Positions 44,843-54,810 of a stretch of 64,000 nt of DNA are shown here, one piece after another. The DNA comes from Marinifilum sp965230805. GTDB taxonomy: Bacteria; Bacteroidota; Bacteroidia; Bacteroidales; Marinifilaceae. A program made the translations under genes and the position numbers. Under the pieces are notes generated by a model. It was given only the letters and a program-made list of their open reading frames with translations, did no database searches and had not been told where the DNA came from. How positions within the stretch are numbered: position 1 is the stretch's first letter; the number at the start of each line of letters is the position of its first letter. Location: contig NZ_OZ246019.1 in assembly GCF_965230805.1 (NCBI RefSeq), positions 4,154,001-4,218,000 of the forward strand, in the 5' to 3' direction.

Positions 44843-47371
44843 TTATAGATCTTTAGCAACAATATCTTTAAATGAATATTGATATTCTTCGTTATAGTAT
44901 TTTAAATATAGTTTTCTGTAATGCTCAAAGGTTTCGATGGCTAAACTATGTTTTCCTTGTGTAGCCAGTATCTGACATTTCGCTTTTAATGCAGTTTCGT
45001 TCATTTGATCAAACTCAAAGATAACATTGGTTATTGCTAGACTCGTTGCTTTATTAAGACCACCATCTTTTACTAATTCTTCAAGAGTACTTACAATAAT
45101 TCCAGTATTTGCATCCTTAAAAGAATCTAACCATTCTGAGAAAATATCTCGCAACATGGCTCCTCGCTTGAGAATAGTGATTATTTCAGGTAGGTTTTCA
45201 ACATTTCCAATTTCTCTTATTGATTTGATCCTTTTTTGCACATAGTCCAGATCGCAAAAGATATTATTAGGCAATTGGATTTTCCAGTAATTATTGTCGA
45301 AAATAACCTCAGTGCCTGGAAGATCTTCAAGAATTCCTCTAAGCTTTTTAATGTTAACACCTCTGTTATTTTTTGCTTTACTTTCCGATTTGTCAGGCCA
45401 TAAATACTCTTGAATTCTTTTTGACGAAATTCCTTTCCTATTGTTAAGAGTATTTAATAAAATAAGTAGAAATAATTCCTTAAGGGTAGGGCTAAATCGA
45501 TAAGTAATATCTTTAGATTGATTGTCAAAAACCTGAAAACCACCAAACATGATGATTGCATTATTTTTAGGAACTTCATAGTCCGAAATTGGCGACTCAA
45601 AAATATCAGGAGAAGTATATCTTTTAATATATTTCTTGGCTTTCTTTTCTTTATTGATCTTTCTACTTATTAAAAAAGCAATTAAAACAAGGATAATAGC
45701 TAAGATAGAATAGAAGATTTTAACGGAAACAGGCAAACCAACACCATTGATATCAAACTCATCCGCGTTGCCTGGCTCATAACTTATTGTATAGATATTC
45801 ACCTCATACGTAAGATCTTCTTTACGATGAGAGGTAATGGCAATTAGCTTATTTTCACTATTCCAGTAATACAAATCAGCAAACGATTCAATATCAAGAA
45901 AATTATATGGAATACTATCACCTATAAATGTGATCTGCGGATCGTGAGTATATCCTTTGACTGCTCTTAGATGTGTTTTTTGCTTTACAAAAGGAAACAT
46001 TAAAGTGTAGAAACAACTATCACTTGTATTTAGTTTCATACTATTAATCGGAAGGTATTGAAACTGGTCATCACTTTCGTAATCCCAAATGCGTTCAATG
46101 ATTTGCTTTTTAAAGTCAATTTTGAATAAATCGTAATAGAATTCTTTACCCAAAATTTGCTTACCCATTGAATTTCCCATACCACCAAACAGGAACACGC
46201 TATTCTTATCTTTCTCAGATTTACCAATACTTGCTAAATATCTTGGTTGTATGGTATCTCCAATAAATTCAATTTTTTCCCAGGAATTTTGTTCCGGATT
46301 GAATGATAAGATATCATTAAAATAGGAATAATATCCATAACCTCCGAAACATGTAATATTGCCTGTTATAGGGTGTAATAATTTATTGTGATGCCATAAT
46401 TTAGGAATGTCATTATCGGTAAATTTGATGTTGTTATTCCATTTGTTTCTTATAGAATCATAGGTGGATATAATGTTTTTGTTAAAACTATATGAGGTTA
46501 TTTTTCCTTCCTTGTTATACAAGATTTGTTGAGCTTTTTCAAAACTAGGAAAACCTTCCGGATTTTGGTTTAGTTTTTTTAGGGTTTTATTTAGTGGGTT
46601 AAAGCTTTGAATCGTTCCATCCATGAAAATGAAGTTTATTCGTTCATTTTCTTTGTCATAAAGCAAGGTTGGTGTAGAGTCAAAATTTAAGCTTTGTAAT
46701 TTTATCCATTTGTTGTGATAATCTACTACCCAGTCCGGATTATATACTTTGGCTGTTTTACTTGATAATACATCTTTAACTAATAGGTTATCTGTTTTTT
46801 TTAAAGGCCAAAGATGTTTAGGTGCACCGTCAATTCTAATGCTTATATCTTTAATTGAAATTGAAGGAACCTCATTAATAAAGAAGCCATATTTATTTAC
46901 TACACCAAATGATAGTGCAAAATCAGAATTTTTTGGGAGAGTGATATCTGACTCAAGTCTTTTCTCTTCAAACTTTAAATTAATTTTATTGGTTGCTGCA
47001 TCTAAATGTAGCTCAAAATTAATCCATCTGTTATTTTTTATCTTTTCTTCTTCTAGATTTAGGTGAAACTTAGTTGTTCGTTTATTGTGTATTACAAAAA
47101 TATCAGGTTTGCGATATGTTACCTGTATTAGATTTTTGTTTTGGTTTTCTCTTAAGGATAAAATTTCGCCATAATGAGTTTCTGAATCACGAAACGACAA
47201 GTTAAAATGAATTGTAAAATCTGTTCTGTAAGGTATATTGCCATTGTGAGTGATATCAATACCTGTTCTGTTTTCTTTATCTACTTCGTTTGATGCAAAG
47301 TATATTCCATGATCAGCTAGAAGATCAGGGGTAAAAAATAATAAGAGAATTAAGCAATTAATTAATCGCAT
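44843..47371 (-). CDS. Transmembrane one-component regulator (LamG, kelch propeller, winged helix/BTAD)
   Basis: The 842-residue protein has a signal peptide, a LamG-like domain (about residues 20-200), a kelch-type propeller (about 215-530; NITCFGGYGYYSYFNDILSF and FLFGGMGNSMGK), one membrane helix (about 552-573), and a cytoplasmic winged-helix domain (FGGFQVFDNQSKDITYRFSP, RIQEYLWPDKSESKAKNNRG, KLRGIL) with a C-terminal helical BTAD/TPR-like region. It should sense a glycan in the periplasm and bind DNA directly, unlike hybrid two-component regulators. It is divergent from susC, and TTAAT repeats at about 11-bp spacing in the shared intergenic region and before the third GH92 gene are probable binding sites. 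Confidence 0.85.
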   Translation of the reverse strand: MRLINCLILLLFFTPDLLADHGIYFASNEVDKENRTGIDITHNGNIPYRTDFTIHFNLSFRDSETHYGEILSLRENQNKNLIQVTYRKPDIFVIHNKRTTKFHLNLEEEKIKNNRWINFELHLDAATNKINLKFEEKRLESDITLPKNSDFALSFGVVNKYGFFINEVPSISIKDISIRIDGAPKHLWPLKKTDNLLVKDVLSSKTAKVYNPDWVVDYHNKWIKLQSLNFDSTPTLLYDKENERINFIFMDGTIQSFNPLNKTLKKLNQNPEGFPSFEKAQQILYNKEGKITSYSFNKNIISTYDSIRNKWNNNIKFTDNDIPKLWHHNKLLHPITGNITCFGGYGYYSYFNDILSFNPEQNSWEKIEFIGDTIQPRYLASIGKSEKDKNSVFLFGGMGNSMGKQILGKEFYYDLFKIDFKKQIIERIWDYESDDQFQYLPINSMKLNTSDSCFYTLMFPFVKQKTHLRAVKGYTHDPQITFIGDSIPYNFLDIESFADLYYWNSENKLIAITSHRKEDLTYEVNIYTISYEPGNADEFDINGVGLPVSVKIFYSILAIILVLIAFLISRKINKEKKAKKYIKRYTSPDIFESPISDYEVPKNNAIIMFGGFQVFDNQSKDITYRFSPTLKELFLLILLNTLNNRKGISSKRIQEYLWPDKSESKAKNNRGVNIKKLRGILEDLPGTEVIFDNNYWKIQLPNNIFCDLDYVQKRIKSIREIGNVENLPEIITILKRGAMLRDIFSEWLDSFKDANTGIIVSTLEELVKDGGLNKATSLAITNVIFEFDQMNETALKAKCQILATQGKHSLAIETFEHYRKLYLKYYNEEYQYSFKDIVAKDL

Positions 47372-47600
47372 ATATAGGTGAGAGGCTAGAGTTAATAATT
47401 TAAATCGGCTGTGAATATCAAATATATTTAAATCTGATTAGACTATAAAGAAAGATGTAATAAAATACTTCTAAAAGTACCTATTTATTTGGCTTTGCAC
47501 TGTTGATATATAATTTTTGTTAACTGATTCTCTTTCGAAATAAAGGCTCATACTCTGCCCGAGTCATTTAAATATCATCTTATAAGATGAAGAGTTCAGA

Positions 47601-47738
47601 TTAATATTGAGTAACAGGATTAATCTGGGTTAATAAATCGCCATATAAAGCTATTAACTAAGGAAATATGCTTTGGTTAATGGATTTCAGACTGCGATTA
47701 ATTCAATATTAATCGTGAATTAATACGTTTGCGTTAAT
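47601..47738. promoter_or_regulatory. TTAAT direct repeats upstream of susC
   Basis: TTAAT begins at 47601, 47620, 47630, 47677, 47698, 47709, 47720 and 47734, and TTAAC at 47654. Spacings near 10-11 or 21-24 bp are multiples of the helical turn; the clearest trio is 47698/47709/47720. The same trio occurs upstream of the third GH92 gene (59622/59634/59645). They are the likely sites of the transmembrane regulator encoded divergently. Confidence 0.7.
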
Positions 47739-47799
47739 ATTGATTTGATAAAAAATTCACATGATTTTTTGTTCATTGTATAATTAATATTTACTAACT

Positions 47800-50700
47800 A
47801 TGAAGAAATGCTATTTAAAAAATCTTCATTCTAACTTAACTAACCCATTAAGTTTTGGAAGGAAGATTAGCAGTTTAGCGTTGCTTGTTGCAGTTTTAAG
47901 TTTACCTTTTGCTGCAAACGCAAACGTTAACAGTCTTTTCGAAGACAACTCAGCAGTAGCTGTGCAGCAAACTGTAACAGGTACAGTAACTGAAGAGTCT
48001 GGAATGTCGTTGCCAGGTGTATCTGTAATTGTTAAAGGTACAACTATTGGTACTGTAACGGATGTTGACGGTAAGTTTGAAATTGCTGCCGACCCATCAA
48101 GTGTATTGGTATTTAGTTTTGTCGGCATGACAACACAAGAAATTACTGTAGGGTCGCAAACAGTAATCAATGTGGTTATGGTAACTGATGCCTTACAAGT
48201 TGATGAAGTTGTTGTAACCGCTCTCGGTATTAAGAGGGAAGAAAAAAGTCTTACCTATGCCACTCAACAAGTTAAAGGTGAAGAATTGACCACTGTTCGT
48301 ACGGACAATATGATGAATGCTCTCTCAGGTAAGGCGGCAGGTGTGGTTATTTCCCCAAGTACATCAGGTGTTGGTGGTTCAACTAAAGTAATTTTAAGGG
48401 GTTACACTTCGGTACAGGGCAATAATCAGCCGTTGTACGTGGTCGATGGAGTACCTCTCCAAAATTTAATACCAAATCAGGCTGAAACTGGAAATGGTTT
48501 TGGTGGTGGAGTTGATGCTGGTGATGGTATTTCGAACCTTAATCCTGATGATATTGAAAGTGTAAATGTTCTAAAGGGTGCATCGGCTGCGGCATTATAT
48601 GGTAGTCAAGCTGCAAATGGTGTAATTATTATTACTACCAAGTCAGGAAAGAAGGGTAAGGCCGAAATTAAGTTTAGTTCTAGTTTCCAAATGGATCGAG
48701 CCAACGTGTTATATGAATGGCAAGATAGATATGGTGCTTTAGGAAATACTAGTTGGGGAGCTCGATCACCAATTGGTTTTGGACATGATAACGGGAAAGA
48801 ATTGTTCGAAACTGGTTATAATTTAACTAATACTCTTTCATTTAGTGGAGGAACTGAGAAATCTCGCAACTATGTATCTATGTCAAACACTTTAGCCTCG
48901 GGAATTGTCCCAACAAACGAATTGGAAAAATACAATTTGTCTGTTCGGAATACCACCGATTTCTTCGATAGCCGATTAAAATTGGATAGTAAGGTTAATT
49001 TGTTGTTGCAAAAGATGAAGAATTCACCTTCTGCTCCCGGTTCATACTTTAACCCAATTCGCTCCGCATATTTGATGCCAGTTGATGATGATTTAAATTC
49101 ATATGAGAATAATTATGAAGTGTTTGATCCTGAAAGGAATATGATGACTCAAAATTGGCCATATATTGCTAATGGAAATGGTCCTCATCAAAATCCATAC
49201 TGGATATTTAATAGGAACCGCACTAATGCAGATCGTGCGAGAATAATTGCTAATCTGGCTGCTACTTTTCAAATTACTAATGATTTAGACTTAAAGGTAA
49301 GAGGAAATATAGATAGGACATATGACAATTACGAGAGAAAGGTATATGCAGGTACACGAACAACCTTGTCTCATTTGAATGGACGTTATGAGTATAGAGA
49401 CAAGGAAAATACTCAATATTATGGTGATGTACTGTTATCATATAATAAGCAATGGGAAGATTATTCTTTATCGGCAACAATTGGTACTAGTGTAACCGAT
49501 GTAAGATTTACAGATAAAGGAGCGGACTCTAATACCAAAGGGCTTTTTGTTCCTAATCTATTCTTTTTTAAGCAAATGATTGATGGAGGACAAAATCGTA
49601 CACATGTTGTTGAAAGATCACAATTACAATCATACTTTGGAACAGCTTCTGTTGGTTACAAAAATTTAGCTTACTTAGATATTACTGCTCGTCAGGATAA
49701 ATCATCTACCCTACCTAAGCAAAATAATACATATTTTTACCCTTCGGTAGGGGGATCTGTATTGTTACATGAAGTTCTGGATAGAGCTGGATCTTTACCA
49801 TTAATTCTTGACTATGCAAAAGTTAGAGCTTCATACTCCGAGGTTGGTAATGATGTTCCTGTATACAAATTTAGACCTTATGATTCTGTGGATGAAAATG
49901 GTACAATTAACAGAACTACAGTGCGGGAAAATCCAGATTTAAAGCCAGAGAGAACTTCTGCATATGAATTAGGTATGGATTTAAGAATGTTTAAAAACAG
50001 GGTTTCATTAGATTTTGCTTACTACAATACAACAACTGATAAGCAATATTTTGAGGTAGCCGTATCTGGTGCAACGAGTCGTGAAACAGAATTAGTGAAC
50101 GGTGGTAAAGTAGAGAATAGTGGTTTTGAAATTACCTTAGGAGGTATACCTGTGCAAAACAGTGATTTAGTTTGGGATACCAGATTTAATTTCTCTACCA
50201 ATAAGAGTAATGTAAAAGATCTACCTTCCGAACTGGTTGATAGAGATGGTGGATTTAACCTCTCTGATCAAGGTGGCTATAAGCTTAGAGTGCAAGAAGG
50301 CGGAGAGTTTGGCGAAATTTGGGGAACAGGTTACCGTCGAGTAAACGGTAAGTTGGTAGTTACTTTGGAAGATGATGTAGCAAAACCTGTTGCTGGAGAC
50401 CCAAAAGAGGATGAAGTAAAACTTGGTTCTATAAATAATGATTTCAGATTGAGTTGGGCAAATGATTTTAAATATAAGAACTTTAGTTTGTCATTCTTAA
50501 TTGATGGAACATTTGGAGGTAACGTATTATCAACAACTGAAACTGAAATGCATCAAATCGGAGTTTCTAAACAAACAGGTGAAGCAAGAGATAATTTTGG
50601 TGTTGTAGTGGATGCTGTGATCGTAGATGATAATGATAATATTTTAGATAATTATCAAGGACGCATTGAAACACGAAATTATTATGGATCAATACCTGTT

Positions 50701-50967
50701 GCCGAAAATGTTTATGATGCAACTAATATTAGACTTCGTGAGGTTTCATTAGGATATTCTTTCCCAAAATCAATAATGAATAAAGTTGGGTTCTTAAGTG
50801 AAGCTAGACTATCAGTTGTTGGTAGAAATCTGTTCTTCTTTTACATTGATGCACCGTATGATCCGGAGGGAACTCAATCTACTTCAGGTTTATATTTAAT
50901 GAATAGCGATTACTTCGGTGTACCTTCTACTCGTAGTTATGGTCTTACTTTAAATGTTAAATTTTAG
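47800..50967 (+). CDS. SusC/RagA-type TonB-dependent outer-membrane transporter
   Basis: The 1055-residue protein has a long signal region, a carboxypeptidase regulatory-like domain (about 58-130; VTGTVTEESGMSLPGVSVIVKGT), a TonB-box region (DEVVVTALGIKREEKSLTYA), the plug (LSGKAAGVVISPSTSGVGGSTKVILRG, YVVDGVPLQN, IESVNVLKGASAAALYGSQAANGVIIITTKSG) and a 22-strand barrel ending in LNVKF. It imports oligosaccharides with the SusD partner downstream; the neighbouring GH92 genes point to alpha-mannosides. It heads the susC-susD-LamG-GH92-GH92 transcript. Confidence 0.95.
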   Translation: MKKCYLKNLHSNLTNPLSFGRKISSLALLVAVLSLPFAANANVNSLFEDNSAVAVQQTVTGTVTEESGMSLPGVSVIVKGTTIGTVTDVDGKFEIAADPSSVLVFSFVGMTTQEITVGSQTVINVVMVTDALQVDEVVVTALGIKREEKSLTYATQQVKGEELTTVRTDNMMNALSGKAAGVVISPSTSGVGGSTKVILRGYTSVQGNNQPLYVVDGVPLQNLIPNQAETGNGFGGGVDAGDGISNLNPDDIESVNVLKGASAAALYGSQAANGVIIITTKSGKKGKAEIKFSSSFQMDRANVLYEWQDRYGALGNTSWGARSPIGFGHDNGKELFETGYNLTNTLSFSGGTEKSRNYVSMSNTLASGIVPTNELEKYNLSVRNTTDFFDSRLKLDSKVNLLLQKMKNSPSAPGSYFNPIRSAYLMPVDDDLNSYENNYEVFDPERNMMTQNWPYIANGNGPHQNPYWIFNRNRTNADRARIIANLAATFQITNDLDLKVRGNIDRTYDNYERKVYAGTRTTLSHLNGRYEYRDKENTQYYGDVLLSYNKQWEDYSLSATIGTSVTDVRFTDKGADSNTKGLFVPNLFFFKQMIDGGQNRTHVVERSQLQSYFGTASVGYKNLAYLDITARQDKSSTLPKQNNTYFYPSVGGSVLLHEVLDRAGSLPLILDYAKVRASYSEVGNDVPVYKFRPYDSVDENGTINRTTVRENPDLKPERTSAYELGMDLRMFKNRVSLDFAYYNTTTDKQYFEVAVSGATSRETELVNGGKVENSGFEITLGGIPVQNSDLVWDTRFNFSTNKSNVKDLPSELVDRDGGFNLSDQGGYKLRVQEGGEFGEIWGTGYRRVNGKLVVTLEDDVAKPVAGDPKEDEVKLGSINNDFRLSWANDFKYKNFSLSFLIDGTFGGNVLSTTETEMHQIGVSKQTGEARDNFGVVVDAVIVDDNDNILDNYQGRIETRNYYGSIPVAENVYDATNIRLREVSLGYSFPKSIMNKVGFLSEARLSVVGRNLFFFYIDAPYDPEGTQSTSGLYLMNSDYFGVPSTRSYGLTLNVKF

Positions 50968-51017
50968 TTTGAAGCAGTTGATACTGTGATTTTAACATGA
51001 AAATAAAAATTATTGAG

Positions 51018-52661
51018 ATGAAAAAATATTGTAATAATATCTATCAATTAATGGTGATTGCATCTATGATAGTAATCTCTGGATTGACTGCTTGTACAGA
51101 TGATCTTGAAGGGTTAAATGATAATCCTTTAAGATTGACGGAAGAGAAGTTGGCCATTGATTATGCAAATGTAGGTGCATTCTTGCCTCAAATGCAGCAA
51201 TCAATCTACTATAATAATGATGGTGGAAATTGGAAGTACCAATTACAACAAAACCTGAATGCTGATATTTATAGTGGATATCTGTGTCCTCCAACTCCAT
51301 TTAGGAATGGAAAAAACGCTTCTAACTACTTTCTGGTTGATTGGTTTAATTGGCCATATAAGATAGGTTATTCGGATGTTATGGGCCCTTGGTCAGAAAT
51401 TAAGGAATTAACACGTGAAAGCTCAAGAGAATTTTATGGAGCATCTCTTATTTTAAAGGTTGCTGCCATGCATAGAGTAACAGACGTATATGGACCTACT
51501 CCATACTCGGAGTTTGGAAAAAGAGGTCAATTTATCGAATATGATAGTCAAGAAGAAATATATAATCAGTTTTTCTCTGAACTTGATACTGCGGTTAATT
51601 TAATTTCAACTTTTTATGAAGAATACCCAGAGGTTAAATCAATATCAAAATTTGATTTCATTTATGGTGGTGATTTCTCGAAATGGTTAAAATGGGCCAA
51701 TTCTTTAAGATTACGTTTGGCTATTAGAGTATCAAATGTAGATCCTGCCTTAGCTAAAATAGAAGGTGAAAAAGCTTTAAGTAATGCATACGGCTTATTG
51801 GAAACTAATGATGATATCGTACAGGTGGATCAACCAGCTATCGGTCACCCACTATCAGAAATAGCTTATTCTTGGGGAGACACTAGGATGGGAGCTAATA
51901 TGGAATCAATTCTGGTTGGGTTTAACGATCCTCGCTTAGCTAAATATTTTGCTCCGGCAACAGACGAGAATGTGATAGCATCTGGAGATGTATATAAAGG
52001 TATTCGGTATGGAATTGATATTGATAGTAAAGATGATAGAGTTGGTTACTCTAATATTGGCGAGGCTTTTAACTTGGAAAATAAATTTAGTGTTCCTTGG
52101 TTGTTAATGTCAACAGCAGAAGTTTATTTCTTGAAAGCTGAAGCTGGTTTAAGAGGTTGGGCTAATGCTGGTTCTATTCAAAATAACTATGAAACAGGGA
52201 TTCGCATGTCAATGGAACAGTGGGCTGCCGAAGGAAGTGTAGACGATTATATTAATAATGATTCGAATAAGCCTATCGACTATAAGGACACAAAGTTTCC
52301 TGAGTATGATGAAGACGCAGTTTCTGAAATTACTATTAAATGGGATGAAGGAGCAAGTAATGAAGTTAAACTTGAAAGGATTATTACACAAAAATGGATT
52401 GCTATGTTTCCTGAAGGTGCAGAAGCTTGGTCAGAGTTTCGTCGTACAGGTTACCCAAAATTACTTCCATTAGAAGTTAATTATAGTAATGAGAATACGA
52501 TTGGTAAAGTACCAAATGGAGAGTTTATAAAGCGTCTACCATTCAATAGAGAAGAATACGACAATAATATTGAAGGAGTTGAGAGTGGAATTGAAAAATT
52601 AGGAGGCTCTGATAATGCTGGAGTTCGCTTATGGTGGGATACAGGCTCAAATAATCTGTAA
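51018..52661 (+). CDS. SusD/RagB-type glycan-binding lipoprotein
   Basis: The lipoprotein (SGLTACTDD, Cys about residue 26 from this start) is a SusD-like alpha-helical TPR-type binding protein: YANVGAFLPQMQQSIYYN, AAMHRVTDVYGPTPYSEFGK, YGGDFSKWLKWANSLRLRLAIRV and the C-terminal EGAEAWSEFRRTGYPKL, the standard SusD finishing motif. It caps the SusC transporter at the surface. The start at 51018 is preferred over 50997, which would add seven residues before the lysine-rich n-region. Confidence 0.93.
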   Translation: MKKYCNNIYQLMVIASMIVISGLTACTDDLEGLNDNPLRLTEEKLAIDYANVGAFLPQMQQSIYYNNDGGNWKYQLQQNLNADIYSGYLCPPTPFRNGKNASNYFLVDWFNWPYKIGYSDVMGPWSEIKELTRESSREFYGASLILKVAAMHRVTDVYGPTPYSEFGKRGQFIEYDSQEEIYNQFFSELDTAVNLISTFYEEYPEVKSISKFDFIYGGDFSKWLKWANSLRLRLAIRVSNVDPALAKIEGEKALSNAYGLLETNDDIVQVDQPAIGHPLSEIAYSWGDTRMGANMESILVGFNDPRLAKYFAPATDENVIASGDVYKGIRYGIDIDSKDDRVGYSNIGEAFNLENKFSVPWLLMSTAEVYFLKAEAGLRGWANAGSIQNNYETGIRMSMEQWAAEGSVDDYINNDSNKPIDYKDTKFPEYDEDAVSEITIKWDEGASNEVKLERIITQKWIAMFPEGAEAWSEFRRTGYPKLLPLEVNYSNENTIGKVPNGEFIKRLPFNREEYDNNIEGVESGIEKLGGSDNAGVRLWWDTGSNNL

Positions 52662-52702
52662 CCCAAATGTTAGTTGTATTTAAAAATAGAAATACGAATA
52701 AA

Positions 52703-54580
52703 ATGAAAAAATATATATCTAAAATAACAGTCGTATTATTAGCATTAACAATGGTGGTTGCCTATCCATCCTGTGATGATGATGATAATATAGAATTTGG
52801 TTCGGTAACTTCTGAGCAGTTAGATGCATTAATTGTTGAAGCTCAAGGTATCCTAGAGGCAAATACAACAAGTTTAAATCCTGGTGATTATCAACCGGCA
52901 GCCTTGACAATGATTCGTAAAGCTTTAGATAAAGCGATCGAAATTCAGACTTATGCTTACGCTGATGATCAATTAGAGTATGGATATAATAATCTTAAGA
53001 ATGCCATTGACAAAGCCGACAAATTAAGAGTTGCCGTAGCAATGCCTTGGATTCAACAAGAAGATGGTACAAATATTCAGATTTCCGACAATATTAAAGA
53101 AATATTAGGGGGAGCTTTTACTGTTGAAATGAAATTCTATGTTCCTGATCTACGTACAAAGGGATATTCGAATAACTTGTTTTCAGTTGAGCAACCTGGA
53201 CCGGATAGAGGTTTTGCCGTTAGATATTTTAGTGATGGTAAAATTCAAGTTGTTATTGGCACAGGTAGTGGTTGGCCTGATACAGGTGATCAAGCAGGTG
53301 CAGGTACAATTATTACAGGTGAATGGATTGATTTAGCTGTTACAAATGATGGTAGTCGTCAAGTTTTATACATTAACGGAGCAAAGCTTGCAGAAAATGA
53401 AGGTACACCTGTAATCCCGGAACATCCTTTTATAATTGGTAATAGTCCAGAGTGGCAAGATCGTGTTTGTAATGTAGTGGTTAATGACTTTAGAGTTTGG
53501 AACTCTGTATTGGATGAATCCGTTATTAACTCTAATAGAACAGCACAGTTTGATGGTAGCGAAGATGGATTGGAATGTTATTTCCCATTTAACGTTGATC
53601 TTGGATCGGAATTCAAAGATATGACAGGCAAATGTACTGCTACAATAAATGGTAAAGTTGATTGGGTAGCTGAATTGCCTGCTGCCGTAGAGATCGTTCT
53701 CGATTACACATCTATCGACGAGGCTATCGCGAATCTTGAAACTCTTAAATCATCAATTAATGAAGGTGAGAATGATGGTGACAACCCTGTAGGAACATTA
53801 GACTATGTAAATAATTTGATCGTTCAAGCTGAGGAAAGAAAGGCTAATGCCATTCGCCAATCCGAAGTTGATGATTTTGCAGCAAGTATTGAGGTTAAAA
53901 TCGCTCAGATTTCAGGAATGTTTGTAGGAGATTCGAATGGGATTTTTGTTGATCGTGATGATCCGAATGCAGTTGGTTTAAGAATTACTCCTAATTATAC
54001 TCCTCAGGGTGATTATACTGTTGAGTTTGAGGTGAATGTAAAGAGTCTTTATGGATACGCAAATGCAGATTTAGTTAATAATGGTCAATACGGTGTTTGG
54101 GTATTTGGATATGAAGAATTAACAGAAGAGAACATACTAAATGCCGGTGGATTAAGGAACTTTACCAGAAAAACTGATAATTCAGGTTGGGAAACAGGCC
54201 CTACTGCTCCTGCTTTAACTATTGACCCTCAGGAATGGTATCATATCGCAGTTGTTCACCACGAAAATTTAGATGGACAGCAAGTAACTATCATGTATGT
54301 TGATGGAGTTGAGACCGGTAGAGATTATATTGGAGTTCCTGCAGAATCTGGTTGGGGTGAAACCTGGTTAGGAAATGGTTGGGGTAAAATGAATGGATAT
54401 ATTAAAAACTTCCGCCTTTGGGATGAAGCAAGAACTGATTTGAATGCTGGTGTATCAGGAAATGAAGAAAATCTTAGAATGTACTTCCCTCTAGATAGAG
54501 TGAAGGGAGTTGTTTTTAAAGATGAAACAGGAAACTATGATGCTGAAATGAGAGGCATTTCATGGAATACACCATTATAA
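52703..54580 (+). CDS. LamG-domain surface lipoprotein of the mannoside locus
   Basis: The protein of about 625 residues has a lipoprotein signal (AYPSCDDDD) and two similar modules. Each has a helical segment (EAQGILEANTTSLNPGDYQP and EERKANAIRQSEVDDFAASI) followed by a LamG jelly roll (WIDLAVTNDGSRQVLYINGA and WYHIAVVHHENLDGQQVTI). It occupies the SusE/SusF position and probably binds glycan at the surface. The start at 52703 (MKKYISK) is preferred over 52667. Confidence 0.82.
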   Translation: MKKYISKITVVLLALTMVVAYPSCDDDDNIEFGSVTSEQLDALIVEAQGILEANTTSLNPGDYQPAALTMIRKALDKAIEIQTYAYADDQLEYGYNNLKNAIDKADKLRVAVAMPWIQQEDGTNIQISDNIKEILGGAFTVEMKFYVPDLRTKGYSNNLFSVEQPGPDRGFAVRYFSDGKIQVVIGTGSGWPDTGDQAGAGTIITGEWIDLAVTNDGSRQVLYINGAKLAENEGTPVIPEHPFIIGNSPEWQDRVCNVVVNDFRVWNSVLDESVINSNRTAQFDGSEDGLECYFPFNVDLGSEFKDMTGKCTATINGKVDWVAELPAAVEIVLDYTSIDEAIANLETLKSSINEGENDGDNPVGTLDYVNNLIVQAEERKANAIRQSEVDDFAASIEVKIAQISGMFVGDSNGIFVDRDDPNAVGLRITPNYTPQGDYTVEFEVNVKSLYGYANADLVNNGQYGVWVFGYEELTEENILNAGGLRNFTRKTDNSGWETGPTAPALTIDPQEWYHIAVVHHENLDGQQVTIMYVDGVETGRDYIGVPAESGWGETWLGNGWGKMNGYIKNFRLWDEARTDLNAGVSGNEENLRMYFPLDRVKGVVFKDETGNYDAEMRGISWNTPL

Positions 54581-54605
54581 TATATTGTAGAACTTTTTAA
54601 TTGAT

Positions 54606-54628
54606 GGAGCTGCCATACTGGCGGCTCC
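54606..54628 (+). promoter_or_regulatory. Strong hairpin between the LamG gene and the first GH92
   Basis: GGAGCTGCC and GGCGGCTCC pair around ATACT with one mismatch, in the 230-nt gap before the GH92 gene at 54811. There is no T-run. It may stabilise the upstream mRNA or partly terminate it. Confidence 0.55.
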
Positions 54629-54810
54629 AATTATAAACAGATTATTAATCCATTAAATAATGGAAGAATAAAGGTTAGCTTCCACCTTAAAATAAAAGGA
54701 AGGATGGTTTATAGCCTTTTCTCAAAAGGTGTATTTAAATAGAAAAACAACAAAGCCTTTGTGCTTTTTATTATATATCAAGCGTATTACTAACCTTACA
54801 GTTAAACCAA

